Shown here one piece after another: positions 12,345-24,420 of a stretch of 64,000 nt of DNA. How positions within the stretch are numbered: the first letter of the stretch is position 1; each line of letters starts with the position of its first letter. This stretch comes from Ampullaceana balthica (Eukaryota; Mollusca; Gastropoda; Lymnaeidae). The DNA lies in contig CALYLW010000496.1 of NCBI GenBank assembly GCA_944989445.1, forward strand, positions 261,810 through 325,809, in the 5' to 3' direction. The notes below the pieces were generated by a model. That model did no database searches, had not been told where the DNA came from, and saw only the letters and a program-made list of their open reading frames with translations. A program made the translations under genes and the position numbers.

Positions 12345-12865
12345 GGGTTAATGCAGTTGGCGTAGCAAGGGATAATGCAGTTTGCGTAGCTAGGGTTAAT
12401 GCATTGGTGTAGCTAGGGTTAATGCATTGGGTGTAGCTAGGGTTAATGCATTGGTGTAGCTAGGGTCCATGCATTGGTGTAGCTAGGGTTAATGCATTGG
12501 GTGTAGCTAGGGTTAATGCATTGGTGTAGCTACGGTTCATGCATTGGTGTAGCTAGGGAAAATGCATTGGTGTAGCTAGGGTTAATGCATTGGTGTAGCT
12601 AGGGATAATGCATTGGTGTAGCTAGAGTTAATGCATTGGTGTAGCTAGAGTTAATGCATTGGTGTAGCTAGGGAATATGCATTGGTGTAGCAAGGGATAA
12701 TGCAGTTTGCGTAGCTAGGGTTAATGCATTGGTGTAGCTAGGGTTAAGGCATTGGTGTAGCTAGGGTTAATGCATTGGTGTAGCTAGGGTTAATGCAGTT
12801 GGTGTAGCTAGGGTTAATGCCTTGGTGTAGCTAGGGTTAATGCAGGTGGCGTAGCAAGGGTTAAT
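12345..12865. repeat. 23-24-bp minisatellite, ~22 copies
   Basis: Unit tagctagggttaatgcattg plus gtg. It includes a TAGGGTTA core resembling the telomere hexamer, but the unit is otherwise unrelated. Confidence 0.93.
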
Positions 12866-13536
12866 GGTGCAGTCGTATCAGGAACAATATTTCTCCACCG
12901 CCCCATCAAAAAAATGCGTTTCTCTGAACACGCAACACTCAATATTTTTACATTGTCCCCCGGGACGAACAGCCACCTCAGCTCGGCGCCCACCCCCCTT
13001 TTCCCTCTCGTTCTACGTCCATAAATGTATCAACAAAGATGTTAAGTAGAGAAGTGTTTTTGCATGAGGTTAACTGTGTTTAAAGTTGTGAACCGTGTGA
13101 GCTGTGTATGACGAAGGAAACTATTAATGGTATATGGCGTGTCTGTGTAAACAAAACAATGATAATTAGAATGATCATAAACTATACCATCCCCTCCCAC
13201 ACAATAATGATTACAAAACTGATACTTGTAACAATCATGAGTTATTTGGACAACGTTCAGTAACAGCTGTTGTGATTTTTTTTTAAATTTCTAAAACTTA
13301 GTTAAAATAGTGAGACTTCAGTGCTTCGCACCATTTTAAAATAGAGAGACTTCCGTGCTTCTCACCAAATGAGCAGACGACAGTCGCGCCTTCCAACAAG
13401 TATAAGCCTATGAAATGTGGTTGTAGAATATATGACTGTGCACGCGTGAATCATAGCCCGCACGTGTTCGGCGGGTTTAACTCTTCGTTCTCAGCTGTTG
13501 TTAGTGCTGTCCCTTTGTTGGCGGTCCGAATATGTG
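12866..13536. other. Unassigned stretch
   Basis: No coding evidence. A short local repeat near 13307-13360 (gagactt.cgtgctt.caccat type) occurs twice. Confidence 0.4.
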
Positions 13537-14135
13537 TCAGAGGTAAATTGGATGTTGGTGATATGTGTGGGCTGTAAATTAGTGGTGTGTCAGAGGTAAA
13601 TTGGATGTTGGTGATATGTGTGGGCTGTAAATTAGTGGTGTGACTGGTGTAAATTGGATGTTGGTGATATGTGTGGGCTGTAAATTAGTGGTGTAAATTG
13701 GATATTGGTTATATGTGTGGGCTGTAAATTAATGGTGTAAATTGGATGTTGGTGATATGTGTGGGCTGTAAATTAGTGGTGTAAATTGGATGTTGGTGAT
13801 ATGTGTGGGCTGTAAATTAATGTTGTAAATTGGATGTTGGTGATATGTGTGGGCTGTAAATTAGTGGTGTAAATTGGATGTTGGTGATATGTGTGGGCTG
13901 TAAATTAGTGGTGTAAATTGGATGTTGGTGATATGTGTGGGCTGTAAATTAATGGTGTAAATTGGATGTTGGTGATATGTGTGGGCTGTAAATTAGTGGT
14001 GTAAATTGGATATTGGTGATATGTGTGGGCTGTAAATTAGTGGTGTAAATTGGATGTTGGTGATATGTGTGGGCTGTAAATTAATGGTGTAAATTGGATG
14101 TTGGTGATATGTGTGGGCTGTAAATTAGCTTGTAA
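13537..14135. repeat. 44-bp minisatellite, ~13 copies
   Basis: Unit includes gtaaattggatgttggtgat and atgtgtgggctgtaaattag. The first copies carry an extra insertion, the others are nearly identical. Confidence 0.95.
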
Positions 14136-14984
14136 ATTTGTAAAAGTGTGTGTAGTGTAACGTTTTCAACTGTGTGTATGAGTAGTCAGAAAATTAATTG
14201 TGTTTTATTTTAATTTTATCTTGTGACTTGCACTGTACATTTGAACAAACAAGGCTGTTTTAAACCGAAAACATTACTGACATAAAACTGGCTTGAACTA
14301 TCTCTTCTTCATCCTGGGTGCTCTCTCTTACATTTCTGACAATCCAACTGACGATAGAGATAGGCACTGGTCTCTGCCTTGTCTGTCTCTCACGCTCCTG
14401 GCTGGGCCGAATACGAGGACATAGCTGCAAAATGTAAAAAAATCAGCGCTGTTATAACAACATAAAACTCATAACGAAAAATCTTCCGGTCCCTGCTCCT
14501 GTTATCGCGGTTAAAAAAAAAGTTTTTGAAAAATTGAACAACGGAACAGTAGCACTCTTTGATTAATTCCCTCGTACACCCCTCGTGAAACAATCTTTAG
14601 CCCAGGAGGGCGAATTTAAAACCGTTTCGTGGCTATGAATCTTTCGTCTACTCAGCTTCTTTCACCTTTGCTTCCGTGACCTTTAAACGTGTAGTTTTAG
14701 TTTTAAAGAAAACCCATTTGTACATCACTTGGATAAAAGTTGCACTTTTTAACGGAATATCATGAACATAAGATTATATCTTAAATTGGTACTTGTTTTT
14801 TTTATCCGACCACCGAAAACGAATTATTTATTACTTTAGTATCAACTGTTGGAAACTCCGCGATACTTAGGCTATTACTACTAGATGGCTATGGTCACCG
14901 TGGACTTCTCCCACTTACGACGATAAAGATTGAATAAATTAGTATTAAAATCATTAATCTAGTTTTATTACTGTACTAGGTTGT
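14136..14984. other. AT-rich stretch, nothing recognised
   Basis: The 67-codon minus-strand open frame at 14390-14593 has no recognisable content. Confidence 0.4.
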
Positions 14985-15500
14985 GCTGCGGCGCCGTGGC
15001 GCCAGCGGCGCCCACTTTTTTTAAGAAGCCTACGGCGCCCACCTTTTTCAAAAGCACAACTAACTTGTCCTTGTATGATAAATACGTAATATTAAACTTC
15101 CTGAAATGTACACAAAGTATTTTATAATAGGGGCTATAGGGCGCCTATGGCGCCCACTTTTTTTTTGGGGGGGGGGTCAAAAGCGTCGTAAGTTATCCTT
15201 GTTTTAGTAGCGTCACGAAATCGTGTGGTGATTAGCACTGTAAAAAAATGTTATATTAAATACTTTGTGTACATTTCAGGAAAATTTCGTATTTATCATA
15301 CACTAATTTTAGAAAGCAGCGCACCAAATTACTGCACCAAAACAAAAAAACTATTTGAGTCAGTCAGCACTGTTTGAGTTTTAAAAATGTTATATAAATA
15401 CTTTGTGTACATTTCAGGAATATTTCGTATTTATCATACACTCATTTTAGAAAGCAGCGCACCAAATTAGTGCACCACTCTTTGAGTCAGTTAGCACTGT
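14985..15500. repeat. Inverted and direct repeat module with GCGCC boxes
   Basis: A ~52-bp arm at 15073-15124 (gtatgataaatacg..cctgaaatgtacacaaagta) is repeated inverted at 15250-15301 and again at 15389-15440. The last two belong to a ~100-bp direct duplication that includes agaaagcagcgcaccaaatt. GGCGCC-rich boxes at about 14991-15020 and 15145-15160 flank the first arm. It looks like a non-autonomous element that fold-back rearranged. Confidence 0.65.
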
Positions 15501-15636
15501 TTGAGTCTATGTTTAAAAAAAAGCAGAGTGATGTCCATTAGCTTTAGGCATCAGTGATAATTGAGCGTAAATATAATAATCATATATATATTAGTATTGC
15601 TTATAAATAATTTTTAAAATTTATTTTTTAAAAATG

Positions 15637-16115
15637 AATGATTGTGTTGTATGTGAGGTTAGTGAGTGAGATTGTGTTGTATGCGTGATGTCAGTGGGGA
15701 GATTGTGTTGTATGTGAGGTCAGTGGGGATATTGTGTTTTTATGTGAGGTTAGTGTGGGAGATTGTGTTGTATGTGAGTTTAGTGGGTGAGATTGTGTTG
15801 TATGTGAGGTCAGTGGGGAGAGTGTGTTGTATGTGAGGTCAGTGGGGAGAGTGTGTTGTATGTGAGGTCAGTGGGGAGAGTGTGTTGTATGTGAGGTCAG
15901 TGTGGAGAGTGTGTTGTATGTGAGGTTAGTGTGAGAGATTGTGTTGTATGTGAGGTCAGTGGGGAGATTGTGTTGTATGTGAGTTTAGTGGGTGAGATTG
16001 TGTTGTATGTGAGGTCAGTGGGGAGAGTGTGTTGTATGTGAGGTCAGTGGGGAGAGTGTGTTGTATGTGAGGTCAGTGGGGAGAGTGGGTTGTATGTGAG
16101 GTTAGTGTGAGAGAT
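15637..16115. repeat. 30-bp minisatellite, ~16 copies
   Basis: Unit gtgttgtatgtgaggtcagt plus ggggagatt. GT-rich and strongly strand-asymmetric. Confidence 0.94.
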
Positions 16116-16169
16116 TGTGGACCACACCGTAGTTCCCATTCTCCGAAAAACGAGTCTCTGGGTCTTCAA

Positions 16170-16352
16170 AACACCATTTCCCAGTCTACCAAACACCATT
16201 TCCCTGTCTACCAAACACCATTTCCCAGTCTACCAAAGACCATTTCCCAGTCTACCAAACACCATTTCCCAGTCAACCAAACACCATTTCCCAGTCTACC
16301 AAACACCATTTCCCAGTCTACCAAACACCATTTCCCAGTCTACCAAACACCA
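16170..16352. repeat. 22-bp minisatellite, ~8 copies
   Basis: Unit caccatttcccagtctacca plus aa, nearly perfect. Confidence 0.94.
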
Positions 16353-17073
16353 TCCCACACTTTTGTAGTATTAAAATTCCTTACAATCTCTGGGCTCCTT
16401 GTGAACTTTCTTTGCTCGACTCTGTCACCTGAGCTTGAATCCAACTCGTGAATTCTAAAGCCAGCTTTCATGTGACGAGGAAATGGCGATATAAATGAGA
16501 GGAACTAATATTACTTATTCTCCAATACAATCGGCTCGTCTCAACTATTTTCACGTTACGTTAACAGCACAAAAGGCGCACAGAACAGCGACCGCATTGA
16601 CGAGGATTAGAAAAGAGCAAAAATTGTATGTGTATTCATGCAGCTGTCTCGTGGCTTGTGTGAATGTGTACAAGAAAGGTTAGAGTTAGGAATAGGGAGG
16701 GGGTGGAGGGGGACGAACAGTTATTCACTGGCCATATATTATGTTAACTTTTCGTTAACATTTAACAATTACCTTCACTTAATGTACATACGCTCATTCA
16801 TATTATTGGTGTTCCTATTCAGAATTTTCTATGAAAAAAAAATAAGTTAATTTTTTTTTAAAAGAAAGAATTTTTAATGGGGAAAAATAAGCATTTGAAG
16901 GGAAATAACCATTTTTTTTTGGGGGGGGGCATTTTTCTCATTTTGATTTATAACAATAAAATCTAATTATTTGTCATGGTTGTAAATTCTGAGTAATAAA
17001 TTTAAAATTTGAATTTGAGATTATCTTTGCTCTGTCACATCAACGAATATTTATATATGCATATTATATATAT
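16353..17073. other. AT-rich stretch, nothing recognised
   Basis: Contains homopolymer runs (T and G at about 16910-16929). No coding evidence. Confidence 0.4.
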
Positions 17074-17856
17074 ACTAGGGGCAAGTACCCGGCTCCCGCC
17101 CGGGTTTAACAACAACAGCAACAAAACAAAAACAAAAAAAACAACAACAAAACAACAAAAACAAAACAACAACAAAACCAACAAAACAACAAAAACAACA
17201 AAAACAACAACAAAACAAAAACAAAACAACAACAAAAACAACAACAAAACAAAAACAAAACAACAACAAAACAACAACTACAACAACAACAACAAAACAA
17301 CAACTACAACAACAACAGCAACAACAACAAAACAACAAATACAACAGCAACAACAACAAAGCAACAACAACATGAAGGACATTGTCGTCGCAGGGCAAGG
17401 GATGTGGACAACAACAACAACAGCAAAAACAACACAAAAGCAACAACAGCAACAACAACAACAACAGCAACAACAACAAAAACAAAACAACAACAAAAAC
17501 ATCAACAACAAAACAACAACTACAACAACAAAAGCAACAACAACAAAGCAACAACAACAACAAAAATTATTTTATGGCGATAATCGCCTTCTTGTTAATC
17601 TCGACACCAAAATGTTTATTAATTTGCGTCATTATTTTACGTCTTAATTTTCAATAATTTTTATTTTATATAGCTCATATAGGGAAAAACTACATTTTGG
17701 GCCCCCGGGCCCCAGTATCTTATATATATGGAACGAAACCCGTTTAATAACCTTTCCGGTATAATTTTGTGTACGTGTACCAAATTTCACGTTATTTGGT
17801 TGTCTGGATCTTGAGTTATTAGGGAACAGACAGACAACAAATGCGGCTTATATATT
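17074..17856 (+). mobile_element. AAC-rich composite element, copy 1
   Basis: Layout: head actaggggcaagtacccggc; A/C-only stretch of AAC and AAAAC units; conserved core of about 38 bp starting atgaaggacattgtcgtcgc (17371-17408); second AAC/CAG-type stretch; then a ~280-bp unique tail from ttattttatggcgataatcg to gggaacagacagacaacaaa and TATATA. The head hairpin, AGACAGACA and TATATA tail resemble 3' ends of dispersed invertebrate non-LTR or SINE-like repeats, but I cannot name the family. Long Gln/Asn/Thr or Leu/Cys/Val open frames are by-products of AAC units. Confidence 0.75.
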
Positions 17857-18925
17857 ACTAGGGGCAAGTACCCGGCTCCCGCCCGGGTTTAACAACAACA
17901 GCAACAAAACAAAAACAACAAAAACAACAACAAAACAACAAAAACAAAACAACAAAAACAACAAAAACAACAAAACAACAAAAACAAAACAACAACAAAA
18001 CAACAAAAACAAAACAACAACAAAACAACAAAAACAAAACAACAACAAAAACAACAACAAAACAAAAACAAAACAACAACAAAACAACAACTACAACAAC
18101 AACAACAAAACAACAACTACAACAACAACAGCAACAAAGCAACAACAACAAAACAACAAATACAACAGCAACAACAACAAAGCAACAACAACATGAAGGA
18201 CATTGTCGTCGCAGGGCAAGGGATGTGGACAACAACAACAACAGCAAAAACAACACAAAAGCAACAACAGCAACAACAACAGCAACAACAACAAAAACAA
18301 CAACAGCAACAACAACAAAAACAAAACAACAACAAAAGCATCAACAACAAAACAACAACAAAACAACAACTACAACAACAACAGCAACAACAACAAAGCA
18401 ACAACAACAAAACAACAACAAAACAACAACAAAACAACAACAAAACAACAACAAAACAACAACAAAACAACAACAAAACAACAACAAAACAACAACAAAA
18501 CAACAACTACAACAACAACAGCAACAACAACAAAGCAACAACAACAAAACAACAACTACAACAAAAGCAACAACAACAAAGCAACAACAACAAAAAAAAT
18601 TATTTTATGGCGATAATCGCCTTCTTGTTAATCTCGACACCAAAATGTTTATTAATTTGCGTCATTATTTTACGTCTTAATTTTCAATAATTTTTATTTT
18701 ATATAGCTCATATAGGGAAAAACTACATTTTGGGCCCCCGGGCCCCAGTATCTTATATATATGGAACGAAACCTGTTAAATAACCTTTCCGGTATAATTT
18801 TGTGTACGTGTACCAAATTTCACGTTATTTGGTTGTCTGGATCTTGAGTTATTAGGGAACAGACAGACAACAAATGCGGCTTACATATATAGAGATATAT
18901 ATATATATAGATAATATATATATAT
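17857..18925 (+). mobile_element. AAC-rich composite element, copy 2
   Basis: Same head, core (18193-18230) and tail as copy 1, joined directly to it. The second AAC stretch is longest here, which explains the greater length. Confidence 0.75.
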
Positions 18926-19822
18926 ACTAGGGGCAAGTACCCGGCTCCCGGCCGGGTTTAACAACAGCAACAAAACAAAAACAACAAAAACAACAACAAA
19001 ACAACAAAAACAAAACAACAACAAAAAATACAAAAACAACAAAACAACAAAAACAAAACAACAACAAAAACAACAAAAACAACAACAAAACAACAAAAAC
19101 AAAACAACAACAAAAACAACAACAAAACAAAAACAAAACAACAACAAAACAACAACTACAACAACAACAACAAAACAACAACTACAACAACAACAGCAAC
19201 AACAACAAAGCAACAACAACAAAACAACAAATACAACAGCAACAACAACAAAGCAACAACAACATGAAGGACATTGTCGTCGCAGGGCAAGGGATGTGGA
19301 CAACAACAGCAAAAACAACACAAAAGCAGCAACAGCAAGAACAACAGCAACAACAACAAAAACAACAACAGCAACAACAACAAAAACAAAACAACAACAA
19401 AAACATCAACAACAAAACAACAACAAAACAACAACTACAACAACAACAGCAACAACAACAAAGCAACAACAACAAAACAACAACTACAACAACAAAAGCA
19501 ACAACAACAAAGCAACAACAACAAAAATTATTTTATGGTGATAATCGCCTTCTTGTTAATCTCGACACCAAAATGTTTATTAATTTGCGTCATTATTTTA
19601 CGTCTTAATTTTCAATAATTTTTATTTTATATAGCTCATATAGGGAAAAACTACATTTTGGGCCCCCGGGCCCCAGTATCTTATATATATGGAACGAAAC
19701 CTGTTTAATAACCTTTCCGGTATAATTTTGTGTACGTGTACCAAATTTCACGTTATTTGGTTGTCTGGATCTTGAGTTATTAGGGAACAGACAGACAACA
19801 AATGCGGCTTATATATATAGAG
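18926..19822 (+). mobile_element. AAC-rich composite element, copy 3
   Basis: Same head, core (19264-19301) and tail. Preceded by a TATATA-rich joint. Confidence 0.75.
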
Positions 19823-20665
19823 ACTAGGGGCAAGTACCCGGCTTCTCCCGGGTTTAGCAACAACAGCAACAACAACAAAAACAACAACAGCAACAAAACA
19901 ACAAAAACAAACAACAAAAACAAAACAACAACAACTACAACAACAACAGCAACAACAACAAAGCAACAACAACAAAACAACAACTACAACAACAACAGCA
20001 ACAACAACAGCAACAACAACAGCAACAACGACAAAACCAACAACAGAAACAGCAACAGCAACAAAACAACAAAAACAAAACAACAATAAAAACAACAAAA
20101 TTAACAACAAAACAACAATAAAACAACTACAACAACAACAGCAACAACAACAAAGCAACAACAACAGCAACAACAACAGCAACAGCAACAACAACAAAAA
20201 CAACAACAGCAACAACTACAAAAACAAAACAACAACAACAAAACAACAACAAAACAACAACTACAACAACAACAGCAACAACAACAAAGCAACAACAACA
20301 AAACAACAACTACAACAACAAAAGCAACAACAAAAGCAACAACAGCAAAGCAACAACAAAAAAATTATTTTATGGCGATAATCGCCTTCTTGTTAATCTC
20401 GACACCAAAATGTTTATTAATTTGCGTCATTATTTTACGTCTTAATTTTCAATAATTTTTATTTTATAGAGCTCATATTGGGAAAAACTACATTTTGGGC
20501 CCCCGGCCCCCAGTATCTTATATTTATGGAACGAAACCTGTTTAATAACCTTTCCGGTATAATTTTGTGTACGTGTACCAAATTTCACGTTATTTGGTTG
20601 TCTGGATCTTGAGTTATTAGGGAACAGACAGACAACCAGACAGACAACAAATGCGTCTTATATAT
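19823..20665 (+). mobile_element. AAC-rich composite element, copy 4 (core absent)
   Basis: The head is diverged (cccggcttctcccgggttta) and the 38-bp core is missing, while CAG/CAA units are more frequent. The tail is intact and the AGACAGACA end duplicated. Confidence 0.72.
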
Positions 20666-20667
20666 AT

Positions 20668-20709
<42 letters not shown>
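20666..20709. repeat. (TA)n-(CA)n microsatellite
   Basis: A pure TA run passes into CACACACA at the end of the fourth AAC-rich copy. Confidence 0.9.
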
Positions 20710-20710
<1 letters not shown>

Positions 20711-21512
20711 TCATGCTACTGTCATTATTGGTATTTATTAGAAGCCATGCGCATGTTACTTTCAGTGTATGAATTTATGACTACCATTTACGTTTGCAGA
20801 GATTGAATTTCAAACTGTGCTCATTTGTTTGGCAAGACATCGGCATTATTGGTTCATGTGTGGAAAACCCAATACCATACACTCTAATTGTATTATTTTT
20901 CTGTCTGCTCTGTGTTATTGTGATTTTTATGTTATAAACATGTAAGGGGAAAGAGACATACATATATAGAAGCGAGCCACTGTATTATAGAAGCAGGCGT
21001 GCTCCTTAGATCAGTGCTATTTCACCTGTACCAAAGAACACCTGAATCTCCCGACCCTCTCCCAAGCCAAGTGAATTCACACGTTTCATAGCCGGTGGCT
21101 GTGACTGTTACAGGAATGAAAATTAGATTTGAAATGAAAGATTTTTTGGTTAGATTCATATTTTTAAAACTTTGAGTTTCATTTCTTTATCTTGCTGCAT
21201 TGACTTATGGGCATTTCAAAAAGTTTATTGACTTGAGGACATTTTTGTAAGACGTATGGACATTTCATAAAGTTGATTGACTTATGGACTTTCATTAAGA
21301 GGATTGACTTATGGACATTCCATGAAGTTTATTTACCTAAGGATGGGACTTATTTCTCAACATTCACATTCTTATAAGCACTGATTGGTACATGCATCTG
21401 TTAAATTCTTTAATTTTTGTGGAAACCAATTTTCCACTGAACAGGGCGAGGGAATAACATTGTTTTTGTGTTAAGTATAGTCTTTAAATGAGCACCCCCG
21501 ATACGCCCCGGT
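20710..21512. other. AT-rich stretch with a weak repeat
   Basis: Around 21195-21345 a ~35-bp imperfect unit (ttgacttatggacatttca) recurs about four times. No gene. Confidence 0.5.
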
Positions 21513-21909
21513 TAACACTTTATGAACATCTGGTAGCTGAACGACTAACAACACTTTGGGAACCTCTGGTAGCTGAACGACTAACAACACTTTGGGAACC
21601 TCTGGTAGCTGAACGACTAACAACACTTTGGGAACCTCTGGTAGCTGAACGACTAACAACACTTTGGGAACCTCTGGTAGCTGAACGACTAACAACACTT
21701 TGGGAACCTCTGGTAGCTGAACGACTAACAACACTTTGGGAACCTCTGGTAGCTGAACGACCAACAACACTTTGGGAACCTCTGGTAGCTGAAAGACTAA
21801 CAACACTTTGGGAACCTCTGGTAGCTGAACGACTAACACCACTTTGGGAACCTCTGGTAGCTGAACGACTAACAACACTTTGGGAACCTCTGGTAGCTGA
21901 ACGACTAAC
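21513..21909. repeat. 36-bp minisatellite, ~11 copies
   Basis: Unit gaacgactaacaacactttg plus ggaacctctggtagct, nearly perfect. 36 is divisible by 3, so several frames on both strands remain open; none looks like a protein. Confidence 0.95.
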
Positions 21910-21967
21910 GTACAGGGCATCTGGCTGGGACAAGTCACACCTCCTCAAACGACTTGTCTTGAAAAGT

Positions 21968-22106
21968 TCTACAAATTGTAGATCTTTTCTATATAGCTAT
22001 ACACAAATTGTATATATTTTCTATAAAGCTCCACAAATTGTATATTTTCTATATAGCTATACACAAATTGTATATTTTCTATATAGCTATACACAAATTG
22101 TATATT
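21968..22106. repeat. ~30-bp repeat, ~4 copies
   Basis: Unit tatagctatacacaaattgt plus atattttcta. Confidence 0.9.
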
Positions 22107-22671
22107 GTGACCGCCTAATACCTCACAGCAGGTGACCATTATAATCCATTAGTATTGACATTTCTTGAACTAAATATAAAAAAATTTCAAGAAGGTCTTC
22201 GGTGTTTGTAAAGCGCTATTAATGGTGGCTTTCATCTGTCAAATCTATCACCCTCACCATGAGATCTTTCACTTATCTGCCACACCCCATGCCCCTCAAT
22301 CCAGACACAGCCAATAAGCCTTTGGTATTGAAACTGTTTCCTGAAGGATTTCTGTCTTGTATTTACGACCAACTTTGATTTCTTTGGTGTGACGCTTGGT
22401 CATTATTAAGAGAAACGTAGAATTTATTGTTGTTATTGTTTTGGTCACGGGTCCTCAAACTTGTGGAACATTCTTCTAACTGGTGTTTGTGCCCATTTGT
22501 TAATAATTAAATGTGTGCAAGTCATCCCTATGTTCACAAGAAGGTAACTGTTCCAAGTCATCCCTATGTGCACAACAAGGTAACCCTTAATTTTGAGAAA
22601 GTCTTTTATTTTGGGAAAAGTCCGTGATTTTAACAAGCTGCAATTTTAATTGAAACTCCTTTACTTTACAG
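22107..22671 (+). other. Intron end before glypican exon A
   Basis: Unique AT-rich sequence with a two-copy motif (ccaagtcatccctatgtgcaca type) near 22515-22580 and the acceptor tract just before 22672. Confidence 0.5.
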
Positions 22672-22802
22672 AGGCTCTCAACAAAGTGGCCCAGCGACTG
22701 GAAGGGCCCTTCAACTTCGAGACGGTCATGGACCCCATTGACGTCAAGATCTCAGAGGCCATCATGAACTTCCAGGAGAACTCTGAAAAAGTTTCATCAA
22801 AA
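22672..22802 (+). CDS. GPC4/6: Glypican (GPC4/6, dally-like class), internal exon A
   Basis: This exon of a glypican gene encodes about 44 residues including EGPF and [14 protein letters not shown], the hallmark segment just before the Cys-Gly-rich part of the GPC4/6 core. Glypicans are GPI-anchored heparan-sulfate proteoglycans at the cell surface that modulate Wnt, Hedgehog, BMP and FGF signalling (family knowledge). The acceptor is a pyrimidine-rich run ending in ttactttacag and the donor is aaaa|gtaagc. The exon opens with the last two bases of a codon and ends on a complete Lys codon, so the next exon is in phase 0. The preceding exons were not found in the first 22.6 kb, so the N-terminal half of the protein is encoded upstream of the window. 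A minisatellite begins about 40 bp after the donor. Family assignment is very secure; GPC4 versus GPC6 orthology cannot be decided. Confidence 0.95.
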
Positions 22803-22842
22803 GTAAGCTCCCTTAGTCTTGTCTATTGGACATGAGTTGTCC

Positions 22843-23231
22843 TTTGCTAGTTCATCTTGTACATGTTCCTCTGCTCGGTTCATCTTATACATGTTCCTCT
22901 GCTCGGTTCATCTTATATATGTTCCTCTGCTAGGTTCATCTTATACATGTTCCTCTGCTTGGTTCATCTTATACATGTTCCTCTGCTTGGTTCATCTTAT
23001 ACATGTTCCTCTGCTTGGTTCATCTTATACATGTTCCTCTGCTTGGTTCATCTTATACACGTTCCTCTGCTTGGTTCATCTTATACATGTTCCTCTGCTT
23101 GGTTCATCTTACACGTGTTCCTCTGCTTGGTTCATCTTATACATGTTCCTCTGCTTGGTTCATCTTATACATGTTCCTCTGCTAGTTCATCTTATACACG
23201 TTCCTCTGCTTGGTTCATCTTATACATGTTC
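22843..23231. repeat. 28-bp minisatellite, ~14 copies, next to exon A donor
   Basis: Unit cttggttcatcttatacatg plus ttcctctg. It begins about 40 bp downstream of the splice donor. The sense strand is pyrimidine-rich. Confidence 0.95.
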
Positions 23232-23449
23232 ATCTAAGTCAAGATATAACACGACCCAGAGAATTTCTTTCTTCACCTCTAGTAATTGCTGTAGTTTCAG
23301 CTGATGGATGGAAACGTCTTGGTAAAGGAAACAGAAACTTAACTTTTGTCACTTAGTTGAATTAATAAAGTAATATTTGTGTATTTCCTTGTCTTGAACA
23401 ACGCTGGGGGGTGGCCATCATAAACACCATCTATCAGTTAACAATAATT

Positions 23450-24352
23450 CAGGGGTGGGCAAAGTGCGGCCCGCCAAGCCAGCCAGATGAGGCCCGCCAC
23501 AGAGTTTTGTTGTTGTCCGCCAAGACATTCAGAAAACCCGTCATGAACTGAGAATTGCTTCATGTCTCAACAAGCAAGTTTTCTCCTAGTTTTAAAACAA
23601 AAATTGTAAATTAAACAACCCCGTAAAAACAAAGTTTTTGATTATAAATCCCTTATGTATGAGACATAACTAAAAGTATTGATTATGTTCAAACGCGACA
23701 AACATTTACAGACTGAAACCGAATGATATCCCCTGGCTTTGAAACCTGGGGAAGGGACGGGAGGGGGTGTGGACATCGACGAGTGGCGTCAACGCGTGAA
23801 ATCAAATGGCACGTGAAAGAAAAACAATAACAAACCGTGAATTTGAATTACATATGTTATATAGAGATAAACTAAAAATGCATTAATTTAATTACGGTAC
23901 GTTCGATCGATCTGAAATTTTGATACCATGCATTGTTAGATGACACGAGTCTATGTGCCAAATTTCATTTTTGACTTTTGTTTTTCCGCCGACCAAGACA
24001 GACAGAGAGAGAGAGAGATGACGACAAGATTTCGAAGTTAATATAAGGGATTTAAAAAGTGTAGTGGATGCACTTGCCTCATAAAACTGAATCTATAATT
24101 AAATGTGTTAGCAGCTACAGATCTAGATAAATGACATTAGCTCAATAATTACATTCAACAAAACTACCACTTTTGTTTAAGTTTTACTTCTTTATTTTTA
24201 TGAAAGCATTCATACATTTTCTTAAATGAAATGTAATGTTAACTAAAGAATTAATGTTAACTAAAGAATTCCATCATTTTAAACAGTGCGGCCGTCCGCT
24301 AAAATTCACTACCACAAAGTTGCCCGCGAGCCTAAACAATTGCCCACCCCTG
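23450..24352. mobile_element. hAT-type non-autonomous element (903 bp)
   Basis: Perfect 13-bp terminal inverted repeats: CAGGGGTGGGCAA at the left and TTGCCCACCCCTG at the right. The flanking octamers caataatt and ctataata agree at 6 of 8 positions, consistent with a worn 8-bp target duplication. Subterminal GCGGCC-rich sequences occur at both ends, as in many hAT elements. No transposase frame. A dispersed family B element is inserted inside. Confidence 0.85.
23614..24053 (-). mobile_element. Dispersed family B, copy 1, nested in the hAT element
   Basis: Runs from cccgtaaaaacaaagttttt through gattataaatccctta to a GACAGACAGAGAG run and gttaatataagggattt. Same order, reversed, as 41437-41970 and 60562-61040. 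Confidence 0.75.
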
Positions 24353-24420
24353 CTATAATATATACAAATACGCCTGTCTTACTTTGGGTCATGGAATTTT
24401 AAGAATATTGTTTTGTTATT

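Noticed and set aside
12345..12865. Interstitial telomere repeat
   Set aside because: Only TAGGGTTA inside a 23-24-bp unit; no runs of TTAGGG.
17009..20309. Gln/Asn/Thr-rich and Cys/Leu/Val-rich frames
   Set aside because: They come from AAC/AAAAC microsatellite inside repeated elements, open in many frames on both strands; no shared protein beyond the repeat.
22147..22671. An earlier glypican exon close upstream of exon A
   Set aside because: No frame with glypican residues and flanking AG/GT signals was found there or elsewhere in the first 22.6 kb; a very small exon could be missed.
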